Shown here piece by piece: positions 5,232 to 10,951 of a stretch of 10,951 nucleotides of DNA (the first letter of the stretch is position 1; every line of letters starts with the position of its first letter). The stretch covers positions 1-10,951 of the forward strand of contig JAPWVC010000041.1 in NCBI GenBank assembly GCA_028275195.1, read 5' to 3'. The DNA is from Candidatus Acetothermia bacterium (lineage in GTDB: Bacteria; Bipolaricaulota; Bipolaricaulia; RBG-16-55-9; JANLFV01). The translations under genes and the position numbers were made by a program. Below the pieces are notes generated by a model. It was not told where the DNA came from. It did not search any database and saw only the letters and a list, made by a program, of their open reading frames with translations.

Positions 5232-5734
5232 CGCCGTTCCCTCCCTATCGTCTCCTGGAGCTTCCTCTCCAGGGCCTCCTCGACGACCCGCGGGACGAAC
5301 CGGCTCACATCCCCGCCGAAGCGCTTGATCTCCTTGACCATCGAGGAGGAGAGGAAGACATACTCCCGGCTGGTCATGAGGAAGACGGTCTCGACCCTGG
5401 AGTCAAGGTCCCGGTTGGTGAGGGCGATCTGGAACTCGTAGTCGAAGTCGGAGTTCACCCGCAGCCCACGGATGATCGCCTCGACCCTCAGCTCCTTGGC
5501 GCACTCGATCAGCAGGCCATCGTAGCCGATGACCTTAACATCGGTCAGCCCCTCCTCGCGGAGGGCCTGCTCGACCAACTCCTTCCGCTCCTCGAGGGAG
5601 AAGAGCGTCTGCTTGTTGGGGTTGGCGAAGACACCGACGATCAGCTCATCGAAGAGGCGCCTCGCCCTCCGGGCGATGTCGATGTGGCCGTAAGTAATGG
5701 GGTCAAACGACCCCGGATAAAGCGCGCGCGGCAT
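5228..5734 (-). CDS. coaD: Phosphopantetheine adenylyltransferase
   Basis: This enzyme catalyses the fourth step of coenzyme A synthesis: 4'-phosphopantetheine plus ATP gives dephospho-CoA plus pyrophosphate, in the cytoplasm. The 168 residues match family length. The nucleotidyltransferase signature YPGSFDPITYGHIDI (residues 6-20) contains the T/YxGH motif that contacts the phosphates. RGLRVNSDFDYEFQIALTNR (89-108) covers the substrate-binding region, and the C-terminal EYVFLSSSMVKEI segment (about 124-136) is the ISSTxVKE-type motif. The ATG at 5732-5734 follows GGAGG by 6 nt. It sits 12 bp downstream of the stomatin-like gene and overlaps the cupin by 4 nt, so nfeD, stomatin, coaD and cupin are probably one transcript. 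Nothing looks abnormal. Confidence 0.97.
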   Translation of the reverse strand: MPRALYPGSFDPITYGHIDIARRARRLFDELIVGVFANPNKQTLFSLEERKELVEQALREEGLTDVKVIGYDGLLIECAKELRVEAIIRGLRVNSDFDYEFQIALTNRDLDSRVETVFLMTSREYVFLSSSMVKEIKRFGGDVSRFVPRVVEEALERKLQETIGRERR

Positions 5735-5746
5735 CCTTTACCTCCC

Positions 5747-6649
5747 TTAGCCATTCTCCCCTCCCTCGCTCCCCCCGCCGCTGGCGAAGGCCTCCTTGGC
5801 GAAGCCGCTCAAGGGCTTGAGGAACTCCGCGAACTCCATGGGGAAGATGAACTTGGTCGCCGGGCTCGCTCCGAGCGCTTTGAGCGCTTCCAGATACTGG
5901 AGCGAGAGGGTCTTGGCATCGACAGTCTTGGCCACATTGAAGATCTTCTCCAAGGCCAGGGAGAAACCCTCGGCCCGAAGGATCGCCGCCTGGCGGTCCC
6001 CCTCGGCCCGGAGGATGGCCGACTGCTTCTCTCCTTCCGCGACCTTGATCGCCGCTTCTCTCTTCCCATCAGCCTCGGTGACCATGGCTCTCCGATTCCG
6101 CTCCGCCGACATCTGGCGGGTCATGGCGTCCATGACATCTTTAGGGGGGAGGATCTCGCGGATCTCGACCGAGGTTATCTTGACCCCCCAGCGGGCGGTG
6201 ACCTCATCGAGCTTGGCCCGCAAGACATGGTTGATCTCGTCCCGCTTGGCCAGGACATCGTCGAGGACGATGTCCCCGATGACCGCGCGGAGGGTGGTCG
6301 TGGCGATCCCCTGAGAGGCCCCGGCGAAGTTCGCGACCTGGATCACGCTATCCCGGGGGTTGGTCACCTTCCAGTAGATCAGGAAGTCGACGGAGATCGG
6401 GGCATTGTCCTTGGTGATACAGGTCTGGGGCTGGATGTCGAGGAACTGCTCCCGGAGGTCCACCCAGACCGGCCGGTCGATGAAGGGGATGAGGAAGACG
6501 ATCCCCGGCCCTTTGTCCTGGGGGAGGGCCCGCCCCAGCCGGAAGACGACCAAGCGCTGATACTCCCGGACGATCTTGATCGCCATGGAGAGGATGATCA
6601 GCGCGAAGAGGGCCACAAAGATGATGAGGATGGCGCTCCCTAAACCCAT
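5747..6649 (-). CDS. Stomatin-like SPFH-domain membrane protein (slipin)
   Basis: A 300-residue membrane-anchored scaffold protein of the SPFH/prohibitin-stomatin family, thought to form oligomers in membrane microdomains. One N-terminal transmembrane helix lies at about residues 5-25, with a short external N-terminus. The SPFH domain follows (about 28-190), including GRALPQDKGPGIVFLIPFID and LRAVIGDIVLDDVLAKRDEI, which are typical of prokaryotic stomatins. A coiled-coil region (about 190-240) contains repeated AEG blocks (KVAEGEKQSAILRAEGDRQAAILRAEG in parts). The C-terminus is Gly/Glu-rich. Its immediate partner gene is the NfeD-type protease 3 nt upstream; in archaea the homologous protease cleaves the stomatin C-terminal region, and the two are a conserved pair. 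The SD GGAGG and part of its spacing overlap the last codons and stop of the protease gene, so expression is coupled. Confidence 0.95.
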   Translation of the reverse strand: MGLGSAILIIFVALFALIILSMAIKIVREYQRLVVFRLGRALPQDKGPGIVFLIPFIDRPVWVDLREQFLDIQPQTCITKDNAPISVDFLIYWKVTNPRDSVIQVANFAGASQGIATTTLRAVIGDIVLDDVLAKRDEINHVLRAKLDEVTARWGVKITSVEIREILPPKDVMDAMTRQMSAERNRRAMVTEADGKREAAIKVAEGEKQSAILRAEGDRQAAILRAEGFSLALEKIFNVAKTVDAKTLSLQYLEALKALGASPATKFIFPMEFAEFLKPLSGFAKEAFASGGGSEGGENG

Positions 6650-6652
6650 CTT

Positions 6653-7969
6653 TTACCTCCTTTTCACCCTTTCTACCTTCACCAGGAGCCCTTCTACCTG
6701 AACGATCTTGACCTCCTCGCCCTTCGCGATCGGTGGATCGAGCGCCTCGGCAGTCCACTCCTCCCCGTCGGCCCAGACCACCCCCCGCGGCGTGAGGTCG
6801 GTCACCGCCAGCCCATGGGCCCCGATCACCCGCGGGAGGCCGCTCATCACCCGGGCGCGGTGGACCTGGACGACCTTGGCGATCACGAAGATGAAGAAGG
6901 CCACAAAGGCCGCGGTCGTCCCGGCCACAAGCCAGGGGTTGACCCCCAGCTCGGGGAGGGCGGGGGGCCGGACCCCGAATGGGCGGAAGAGCAAGAGCGA
7001 CCCGAGGATGAAGGCGATCCCGCCGATGATGCTCAGGATGAACCCGCTCACCTTGATGTCGAGGATGAAGAGGATCACGGCCAGGATGATCAGGGCGATG
7101 CCGCCCCAGTTTACCGGGAGGCTCCCGAAGGCGATGAAGGCCAAGATCAAGAGGATCGCCCCCACCAGGCCGGGGAGGATCGCTCCAGGGTTATAGAATT
7201 CGGCGATGATCCCCCAGACCCCGAGGGTAAAGAGGATGTAGGCGATGTTCGGGTCGATGATCCTGTGGATGAACCTCTCGGGGAGGCTCATCTCGATCCT
7301 CTCGACCGCGGCAGTGCCGGTCTTCAAGACGGCCCTCCCCCAGGCGGTCTCGACTTCCCGGCCATCGAGCTGCCGGAGGAGATCCTCAAGGTCGCGCGCG
7401 ATGAGGTCGATCACATCCTTCTCCAAGGCCTCCTGGGCCGTGAGCGATAGGCTCTTGCGGACGGCATCCTCAGCCCACTGGACATTCCTTCCCCGCCGCT
7501 CCGCGATCGTCCGGATATAAGATGCGGCCTCGTTCACCACCTTGGTCTCCATCGTCTCCGGCAGTTCCCCCTCGAGGCTCACGGGGTGGGCCGCGCCGAT
7601 GTCAGTCGCCGGGGCCATCGCCGCGATATGGGCGGCTAGGGTGATGAAGACCCCGGCGGAGGCGGCCCTAGCCCCCTCAGGGGCGACATAGACCACGACA
7701 GGGACGCGGGAGCCCATGATCTTCTGGACGATCTCCCGCATCGCGGAGTCGAGCCCCCCGGGGGTGTCGAGCTGGACGATCAGGCATTCGGCCCCGGCCT
7801 GCTCAGCTTGCGTGATCCCCCGGGCGATAAAACGGCTCATGATTGGGTCGATCACCCCCTCGGCTAAGAGGAGCTCGACCCGCCCCTGCTCACCCTGGGC
7901 CTGGACCGAAAGGGGAGCGAGGGCGAAGGCCCAGATCATCAAGGCCATCAAGATGAGTGACCTTCTCAT
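6653..7969 (-). CDS. NfeD-type ClpP-class membrane serine protease (stomatin partner)
   Basis: The full-length (438 aa) NfeD1b/1510-type protein. Residues 1-24 form a signal peptide (two Arg, hydrophobic core, VQA-Q cleavage site). The ClpP-like protease domain covers about 30-220: LDTPGGLDSAM at 68-77, nucleophile Ser104 in RAASAGVF, and the general base Lys143 in ETKVVNEAASYIR, matching the Ser-Lys dyad known from the Pyrococcus 1510 protease. Four to five transmembrane helices follow (about 235-375), then a soluble NfeD OB-fold domain (about 375-438). The family is membrane-bound and cleaves hydrophobic segments, notably of stomatin. It heads the minus-strand run; the ATG at 7967-7969 has GAGG 6-7 nt upstream and a -10 box only 17 nt away. 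Its last sense codons and stop, AGG AGG TAA, double as the SD of the stomatin gene. No residue required for catalysis is missing. Confidence 0.95.
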   Translation of the reverse strand: MRRSLILMALMIWAFALAPLSVQAQGEQGRVELLLAEGVIDPIMSRFIARGITQAEQAGAECLIVQLDTPGGLDSAMREIVQKIMGSRVPVVVYVAPEGARAASAGVFITLAAHIAAMAPATDIGAAHPVSLEGELPETMETKVVNEAASYIRTIAERRGRNVQWAEDAVRKSLSLTAQEALEKDVIDLIARDLEDLLRQLDGREVETAWGRAVLKTGTAAVERIEMSLPERFIHRIIDPNIAYILFTLGVWGIIAEFYNPGAILPGLVGAILLILAFIAFGSLPVNWGGIALIILAVILFILDIKVSGFILSIIGGIAFILGSLLLFRPFGVRPPALPELGVNPWLVAGTTAAFVAFFIFVIAKVVQVHRARVMSGLPRVIGAHGLAVTDLTPRGVVWADGEEWTAEALDPPIAKGEEVKIVQVEGLLVKVERVKRR

Positions 7970-7986
7970 CGGCGACCTCGATCTTG

Positions 7987-7992
7987 ATTATA
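7987..7992 (-). promoter_or_regulatory. -10 box upstream of the NfeD-stomatin-coaD-cupin run
   Basis: A perfect TATAAT on the minus strand (complement of 7987-7992), 17 nt before the ATG. No convincing -35 is seen at 16-18 bp. RNA would start near 7980, at the SD itself, giving a leader of about 11 nt. Confidence 0.5.
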
Positions 7993-8011
7993 CAACAAAA
8001 GCCCGCGCGGC

Positions 8012-8040
8012 TTGAGCGGCAAGAGCTGGCGATGTAAATT
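8012..8040 (+). promoter_or_regulatory. Candidate promoter of the radical SAM gene
   Basis: TTGAGC (8012-8017), a 17-bp spacer, TAAATT (8035-8040), 4/6 in each box. The predicted start is near 8047, about 8 nt before the ATG and at the GAGGGG SD. It is divergent from the nfeD promoter, and the two share the 85-bp gap 7970-8054. Confidence 0.4.
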
Positions 8041-8054
8041 GACTGTGAGGGGCA

Positions 8055-9161
8055 ATGGGACGATGTGAGTCCTGTGGCCGGGCGGGGCTGATCTCGAGGG
8101 AGATCGGCCTTTGCTATGATTGCCTAAAGTCCGCCGCCATGGAGCGGCTGCTCGCCCCGCACCGGCGGGTCCGGAGGGCCCTGAGTCTCCCGCCCGAGGT
8201 CCCCAAGGCCGAGGACGGAATCCCCTGCGGCCTCTGCAGCAACGGCTGCCTCATCCCCGAGGGCGGACGGGGCTACTGCGGCCTGCGGGGGAACCGTGCG
8301 GGGAAGCTCGAGGGACTCGTCGGCCCAGACGAGGCCCTGGCCCATACCTATTATGATCCGCTCCCGACCAACTGCTGCGCCGCCTGGTTCTGTCCCCCTT
8401 GCCAGTCTGCCGAGGGCAGATCCTATAACCTGGCCGTCTTCTACTTCGGGTGCAACTTCGATTGCCTCTTCTGCCAGAACGCCCATCACAAATACTTGAG
8501 CGAAGGGCCCAAGATCGCCCTGGACGAATTCGTCAACCGAGCCCTCCGGCCCGGGGTCCGCTGCATCTGCCACTTCGGCGGCTCGCCCGAGCCCCAATTC
8601 CCCTTCGCCCTCCGGGCGAGCGCTGCGGCCTTGGAAGAGGCCAAAAGGCGAGGGCGAGAGCTCCGAATCTGCTGGGAGTGGAACGGCTGCGGGAACCCCG
8701 CGTTGGTCCGGAGGGCGGCCGAGCTCTCCTTGGAGTCCGGCGGGATCATTAAATTCGACTTGAAGGCCTGGGATGAGCGGCTGAGCCTGGCCTTGAGCGG
8801 GGTCTCGAATCGCCGGGCCTACGAGAATTTCGAGATGCTCGCGCGGGAGTATCTGCCCCAAGCGAAGCACCATCTCCTCACGGCCACGACGCTCCTCGTC
8901 CCCGGCTATGTCGATGAGGCGGAGGTCGGAAGGATCGCGGAGTTCATCGCCGCGATCGATCGGGGGATCCCCTACTCGCTCCTCATCTTCCACGGCGACT
9001 TCGCGATGGCCGACTTGGAGGCCACCCCTCTGGAGCAGGCTCTCCGTTGCTACCGTGCCGCGCGAGCCGCGGGCCTGGAGATGGTGAATGTGGGGAACCT
9101 CCACCTCCTCGGCCTCTTCCGGATGGAGCAGTTTGTGGGCCTGGCCGAGGGCTTGGGCTAA
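8055..9161 (+). CDS. Cysteine-rich radical SAM protein, PflA/AmrS-like (COG1180 type), target unknown
   Basis: A 368-residue radical SAM enzyme. The [4Fe-4S]/SAM motif is CNFDCLFC (Cys133, Cys137, Cys140), preceded by VFYFG. GGSPEP (175-180) corresponds to the GGEP SAM-binding motif, and DLKAWD (235-240) is typical of glycyl-radical-activase-like proteins. Before the core lie three further cysteine groups: Cys4/7/20/23 (zinc-ribbon-like CxxC pairs at the very N-terminus), Cys58/61/65/75 (the CxxCxxxC...C block also found in AmrS-type proteins), and Cys107/108/113/116 (NCCAAWFCPPC). There are 19 cysteines in all, so extra metal sites are likely. No glycyl radical enzyme, AmmeMemo partner or obvious substrate gene is nearby, so I give no reaction. 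The start at 8055 keeps the first CxxC and has GAGGGG just upstream. It is on the same strand as mtnA, which begins 42 bp after its stop but has its own promoter. Confidence 0.85.
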   Translation: MGRCESCGRAGLISREIGLCYDCLKSAAMERLLAPHRRVRRALSLPPEVPKAEDGIPCGLCSNGCLIPEGGRGYCGLRGNRAGKLEGLVGPDEALAHTYYDPLPTNCCAAWFCPPCQSAEGRSYNLAVFYFGCNFDCLFCQNAHHKYLSEGPKIALDEFVNRALRPGVRCICHFGGSPEPQFPFALRASAAALEEAKRRGRELRICWEWNGCGNPALVRRAAELSLESGGIIKFDLKAWDERLSLALSGVSNRRAYENFEMLAREYLPQAKHHLLTATTLLVPGYVDEAEVGRIAEFIAAIDRGIPYSLLIFHGDFAMADLEATPLEQALRCYRAARAAGLEMVNVGNLHLLGLFRMEQFVGLAEGLG

Positions 9162-9162
9162 T

Positions 9163-9191
9163 TTCACAGCTCAACTGCCGGCCTCTAAAAT
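9163..9191 (+). promoter_or_regulatory. mtnA: mtnA promoter, nearly leaderless
   Basis: TTCACA (9163-9168, 5/6), a 17-bp spacer, TAAAAT (9186-9191, 5/6). The -35 begins one base after the radical SAM stop codon. The predicted start near 9198 is only about 6 nt before the mtnA ATG at 9204, and no correctly spaced SD exists. Confidence 0.6.
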
Positions 9192-9203
9192 GGCCCAGAG
9201 AGG

Positions 9204-10247
9204 ATGGAACGGGAGCGATTGATCACTCCAGTCAGTTACCGCGACGGCGCGGTCGAGCTGCTCGACCAGACCCGGCTCCCCCAGGAGACCGTAGTCCTGA
9301 AGATCCGGGATTACCGTGAGCTAGCCCGCGCGATCCGGGAGATGCGGGTCCGCGGGGCCCCGGCGATCGGGCTGGCCGCAGCCTATGGAGTAGTCCTGGG
9401 CCTCCAAGATCTGGAAGATAAGGCCCAGCTCGATCGGCGGTTCCGGGAGGTGCTGGAGGAATTGAAGAGGACCAGGCCGACGGCCGTGAACTTGACTTGG
9501 GCCCTGGAGCGGATGGCTCGTGTCTACCGAAGGGAGCGCAGGAGGGGGCTGGCGAGGCTGAAGGAGGCCCTCCTGGCTGAGGCCGAAGAGATCCATCGCG
9601 AGGACATCGAGGCCAACAGGCGGATCGGGCGGTTCGGGGCCGAGCTCCTCCCCGAAGGGGTGACGGTCCTGACCCACTGCAATGCCGGTGCGCTCGCCAC
9701 CGGTGGGTATGGGACGGCTCTGGGGGTGGTCCGATCTGCCTGGGAGATGGGCCGCTTGAGAAAGGTCCTGGTGAGCGAGACCCGCCCGCTCCTCCAGGGG
9801 GCCAGGCTCACCGCCTGGGAACTGGAGCAAGAGGGGATCCCCTATGAGCTGATCACCGATGGGATGGCCGGCTGGCTCATGGCCCGCGGGGAGGTGGGGG
9901 CCGTGCTCGTCGGGGCGGACAGGATCGCCAGGAATGGCGATATAGCCAATAAGATCGGGACTTATGCCCTCGCGGTCCTGGCTCATTATCATCAGATCCC
10001 GTTCTATGTGGCCGCCCCGACCTCGACCCTCGACCCGGCATGCCCGACTGGGAAGGAGATCCCACTCGAGGAGCGCTCACCGGAGGAGGTCACCCAGATC
10101 CGGGGCCTGAGGCTCGCCCCCGCCGGGGCTAAGGCGAGGAACCCGGCCTTCGATGTCACGCCCCACGAGCTGATCAGCGCGATCATCACCGAGCGGGGGG
10201 TGCTCCGACCCCCATTTGCCGAGGCGATCGCCGATGTGCTCCCCTGA
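9204..10247 (+). CDS. mtnA: S-methyl-5-thioribose-1-phosphate isomerase
   Basis: MtnA converts 5-methylthioribose-1-phosphate (and in DHAP-shunt organisms 5-deoxyribose-1-phosphate) to the ribulose form, in salvage of methylthioadenosine. It is an eIF2B-alpha-like fold of 347 residues, the normal length. It carries RGAPAIGLAAAYG (50-62), THCNAGALATGGYGTALG (157-174) with catalytic Cys159, VSETRPLLQGARLTAWEL (190-207), GADRIARNGDIANKIGTY (237-254) with catalytic Asp239, and APTSTLD and FDVTPHELI near the C-terminus. These separate it from translation factor relatives. The ATG at 9204 fits the family N-terminus (YRDGxVxLLDQTRLP) but lacks a spaced SD; a TTG at 9219 preceded by CGGGAG is an alternative start. 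Its 3' end overlaps the aldolase by 14 nt, which indicates one operon and a shared pathway. Confidence 0.96.
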   Translation: MERERLITPVSYRDGAVELLDQTRLPQETVVLKIRDYRELARAIREMRVRGAPAIGLAAAYGVVLGLQDLEDKAQLDRRFREVLEELKRTRPTAVNLTWALERMARVYRRERRRGLARLKEALLAEAEEIHREDIEANRRIGRFGAELLPEGVTVLTHCNAGALATGGYGTALGVVRSAWEMGRLRKVLVSETRPLLQGARLTAWELEQEGIPYELITDGMAGWLMARGEVGAVLVGADRIARNGDIANKIGTYALAVLAHYHQIPFYVAAPTSTLDPACPTGKEIPLEERSPEEVTQIRGLRLAPAGAKARNPAFDVTPHELISAIITERGVLRPPFAEAIADVLP

Positions 10248-10794
10248 GGAGATAATCAAGACGGCGCGGAAGATGGCCGAGCTCGGATTGGTCCTCGGGA
10301 GCTATGGGAATGTGAGCTGTCGCCAGGGCGATCGGGTCCTGATCACCCCGACGAAGCTGGACTACTTCGCGATGGAGCCGGAGGACATCGTTACGCTCGA
10401 CCTGACAGGGAAGAGGCTAGCGGGGCGGCGGGAGCCATCATCTGAGTTCAGATTACATCTAGCGATCTACCACGCCCGTGAGGAGGCCCGGGCAGTCGTC
10501 CACGCCCACGGGATCTATGCCCTGGCCCTGAGCCTGATCGCCTCGGAGCTGCCACCGATCACTGAAGAGATGGGGCATAGCCTCAGCGGCCCGGTCCGAG
10601 TCGCGCCCTACGCCCCCGCCGGCTCCCAGGCCCTGGCTGACCGAGCGGCGGAGCTCCTGCGGGAGACCGGCTCGCGGGCCCTGATCCTCGCCCGCCATGG
10701 GATCGTGAGCCTAGGGGAGGACCTAGAAGAGGCGCTCCTCGCCTGCCGCCTGGTCGAACGGGGTGCTCAGATCTACCTCTTAGCGAGAAAGTAG
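10234..10794 (+). CDS. Class II aldolase (FucA/Ald2-like), probable partner of MtnA
   Basis: A 186-residue zinc-dependent class II aldolase/adducin-family protein. It has GSYGNVSCR (22-30) and LITPTKLDY (36-44) for phosphate binding, Glu71 in REPSSEFRLH, and zinc ligands His90 and His92 (VVHAHG) and His155 (LARHGI). This matches the L-fuculose-phosphate aldolase layout (Glu73, His92, His94, His155) almost residue for residue. Family members split sugar-1-phosphates to DHAP plus an aldehyde, or act as MtnB dehydratase. The overlap with mtnA suggests the substrate is methylthioribulose-1-phosphate and/or 5-deoxyribulose-1-phosphate. The spacing of active-site residues favours an aldolase over MtnB, but MtnB cannot be excluded. 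The ATG at 10234 has GAGG 9 nt upstream and lies inside mtnA; a TTG at 10216 in the same frame would add six unconserved residues. The stop abuts a hairpin. Confidence 0.9.
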   Translation: MCSPEEIIKTARKMAELGLVLGSYGNVSCRQGDRVLITPTKLDYFAMEPEDIVTLDLTGKRLAGRREPSSEFRLHLAIYHAREEARAVVHAHGIYALALSLIASELPPITEEMGHSLSGPVRVAPYAPAGSQALADRAAELLRETGSRALILARHGIVSLGEDLEEALLACRLVERGAQIYLLARK

Positions 10795-10822
10795 CTGGGG
10801 AGGCCCTTTCGACCTCCCCAGC
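10794..10822. terminator. Hairpin between convergent aldolase and peptide B genes
   Basis: A perfect 10-bp stem, GCTGGGGAGG (10794-10803) with CCTCCCCAGC (10813-10822), and a 9-nt loop. It starts on the last base of the aldolase stop codon and ends 25 nt past the peptide B stop. Neither side has a proper T-tract (minus side CTACTTTC). It probably protects or ends both convergent transcripts. Confidence 0.5.
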
Positions 10823-10847
10823 CGCCTCCAACTCTCTCCCGAAGCGT

Positions 10848-10919
10848 CTAGCCGCAGCAGCCGCCGGAGGGCTTCTTCGGGGTCTCTGGCTTCTTCGGGG
10901 TCTTCTTCTCCTTGAGCAT
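10848..10919 (-). CDS. Tiny Lys/Pro-rich peptide B (23 residues) with Gly-Cys-Cys tail, paralogue of peptide A
   Basis: A 24-codon minus-strand gene begins MLKEKKTPKKPETPKKP and ends SGGCCG. I recognise no family. The ideal SD GGAGGTGA (complement of 10926-10933) lies 6 nt before the ATG, essentially as in peptide A. The promoter is beyond the window edge. Against peptide A (3080-3142) it keeps ML, EKK and all of PKKPETPKKP; in that core the three codons that differ (Pro11, Thr13, Pro17) are synonymous. The core consists of two TPKKP units joined by Glu. The tail differs: peptide A ends AGK, while this copy ends in Ser-Gly-Gly-Cys-Cys-Gly, which could bind metal, form a disulfide or be a modification site. 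It is strongly basic, with no signal peptide or membrane segment. It follows a shared hairpin with the convergent aldolase gene. It is more likely an independent microprotein gene than a leader peptide, because nothing on its strand follows it within view. Confidence 0.78.
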   Translation of the reverse strand: MLKEKKTPKKPETPKKPSGGCCG

Positions 10920-10951
10920 TCCTGCTCACCTCCCTTTCGGGCCGCGCCAGT

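Noticed and set aside
5684..6643. 319-codon plus-strand frame opposite the stomatin gene
   Set aside because: Asp/Gly/Leu-rich shadow translation of a GC-rich gene on the other strand; it has no domain or SD and the minus-strand gene is certain.
8124..9167. 347-codon minus-strand frame opposite the radical SAM gene
   Set aside because: Shadow frame from high GC; the plus strand carries the full radical SAM motif set.
1..10951. CRISPR array, insertion sequence, phage or toxin-antitoxin system
   Set aside because: No direct repeats with spacers, no transposase or integrase motifs, and no terminal inverted repeats were seen. The two peptide genes do not resemble known type I toxins, which have a hydrophobic membrane segment.

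Overview
The window is GC-rich bacterial DNA with compact, densely packed genes, strong GGAGGTGA-type Shine-Dalgarno (SD) sites and recognisable sigma-70-type promoters. The gene set (RecA-RecX, Fpg, CoaD, NfeD-stomatin, MtnA plus a class II aldolase, a PflA-like radical SAM enzyme) and the Arg/Glu-rich proteins suggest a thermophilic, possibly anaerobic, deep-branching bacterium. A member of a group such as Bipolaricaulota/Acetothermia is possible, but that is a low-confidence inference. There are no insertion sequences, phage genes or CRISPR arrays; this is chromosomal housekeeping DNA with a few unusual parts.

Layout. 1-129: 3' end of a probable universal stress protein (+). 266-1669: ArsB/NhaD-type membrane permease (+). 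1705-2079: tRNA cluster, with tRNA-Ser(UGA) on + facing a tRNA-Ile(GAU)/tRNA-Ala(UGC) pair on -, and a strong terminator between them. 2140-2991: fpg (+), sharing a palindromic promoter region with tRNA-Ile. 3080-7969: a run of minus-strand genes read from right to left: nfeD-type membrane protease, stomatin-like protein, coaD, a small cupin, recA, recX, and a 20-residue Lys/Pro-rich peptide with its own consensus promoter and terminator. 8055-10794: plus-strand radical SAM enzyme, mtnA and class II aldolase. 10848-10919: a second, paralogous 23-residue peptide gene (-).

How the genes work together. NfeD and stomatin form a known membrane protease/scaffold partnership and are separated by 3 nt. 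CoaD and the cupin are translationally coupled (ATGA overlap). RecA and its modulator RecX overlap by 14 nt. MtnA and the class II aldolase overlap by 14 nt and together match the DHAP-shunt branch of 5'-methylthioadenosine/5'-deoxyadenosine salvage; the gene just upstream is a radical SAM enzyme of a type that usually releases 5'-deoxyadenosine.

The most novel element is the pair of tiny genes at 3080-3142 and 10848-10919. Both encode a MLxEKKxPKKPETPKKP peptide behind an almost identical strong SD. All nucleotide differences in the ten-residue core are synonymous, so the peptide itself appears to be under selection. One copy has a perfect TTGACA-17-TATAAT promoter; the other has a Gly-Gly-Cys-Cys-Gly tail. 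I recognise no known family. Other points of interest are a RecA with atypical DNA-binding loops L1 and L2, a tRNA-Ile/Ala pair with no rRNA genes beside it, and several -10 boxes lying only 12-18 nt before start codons.
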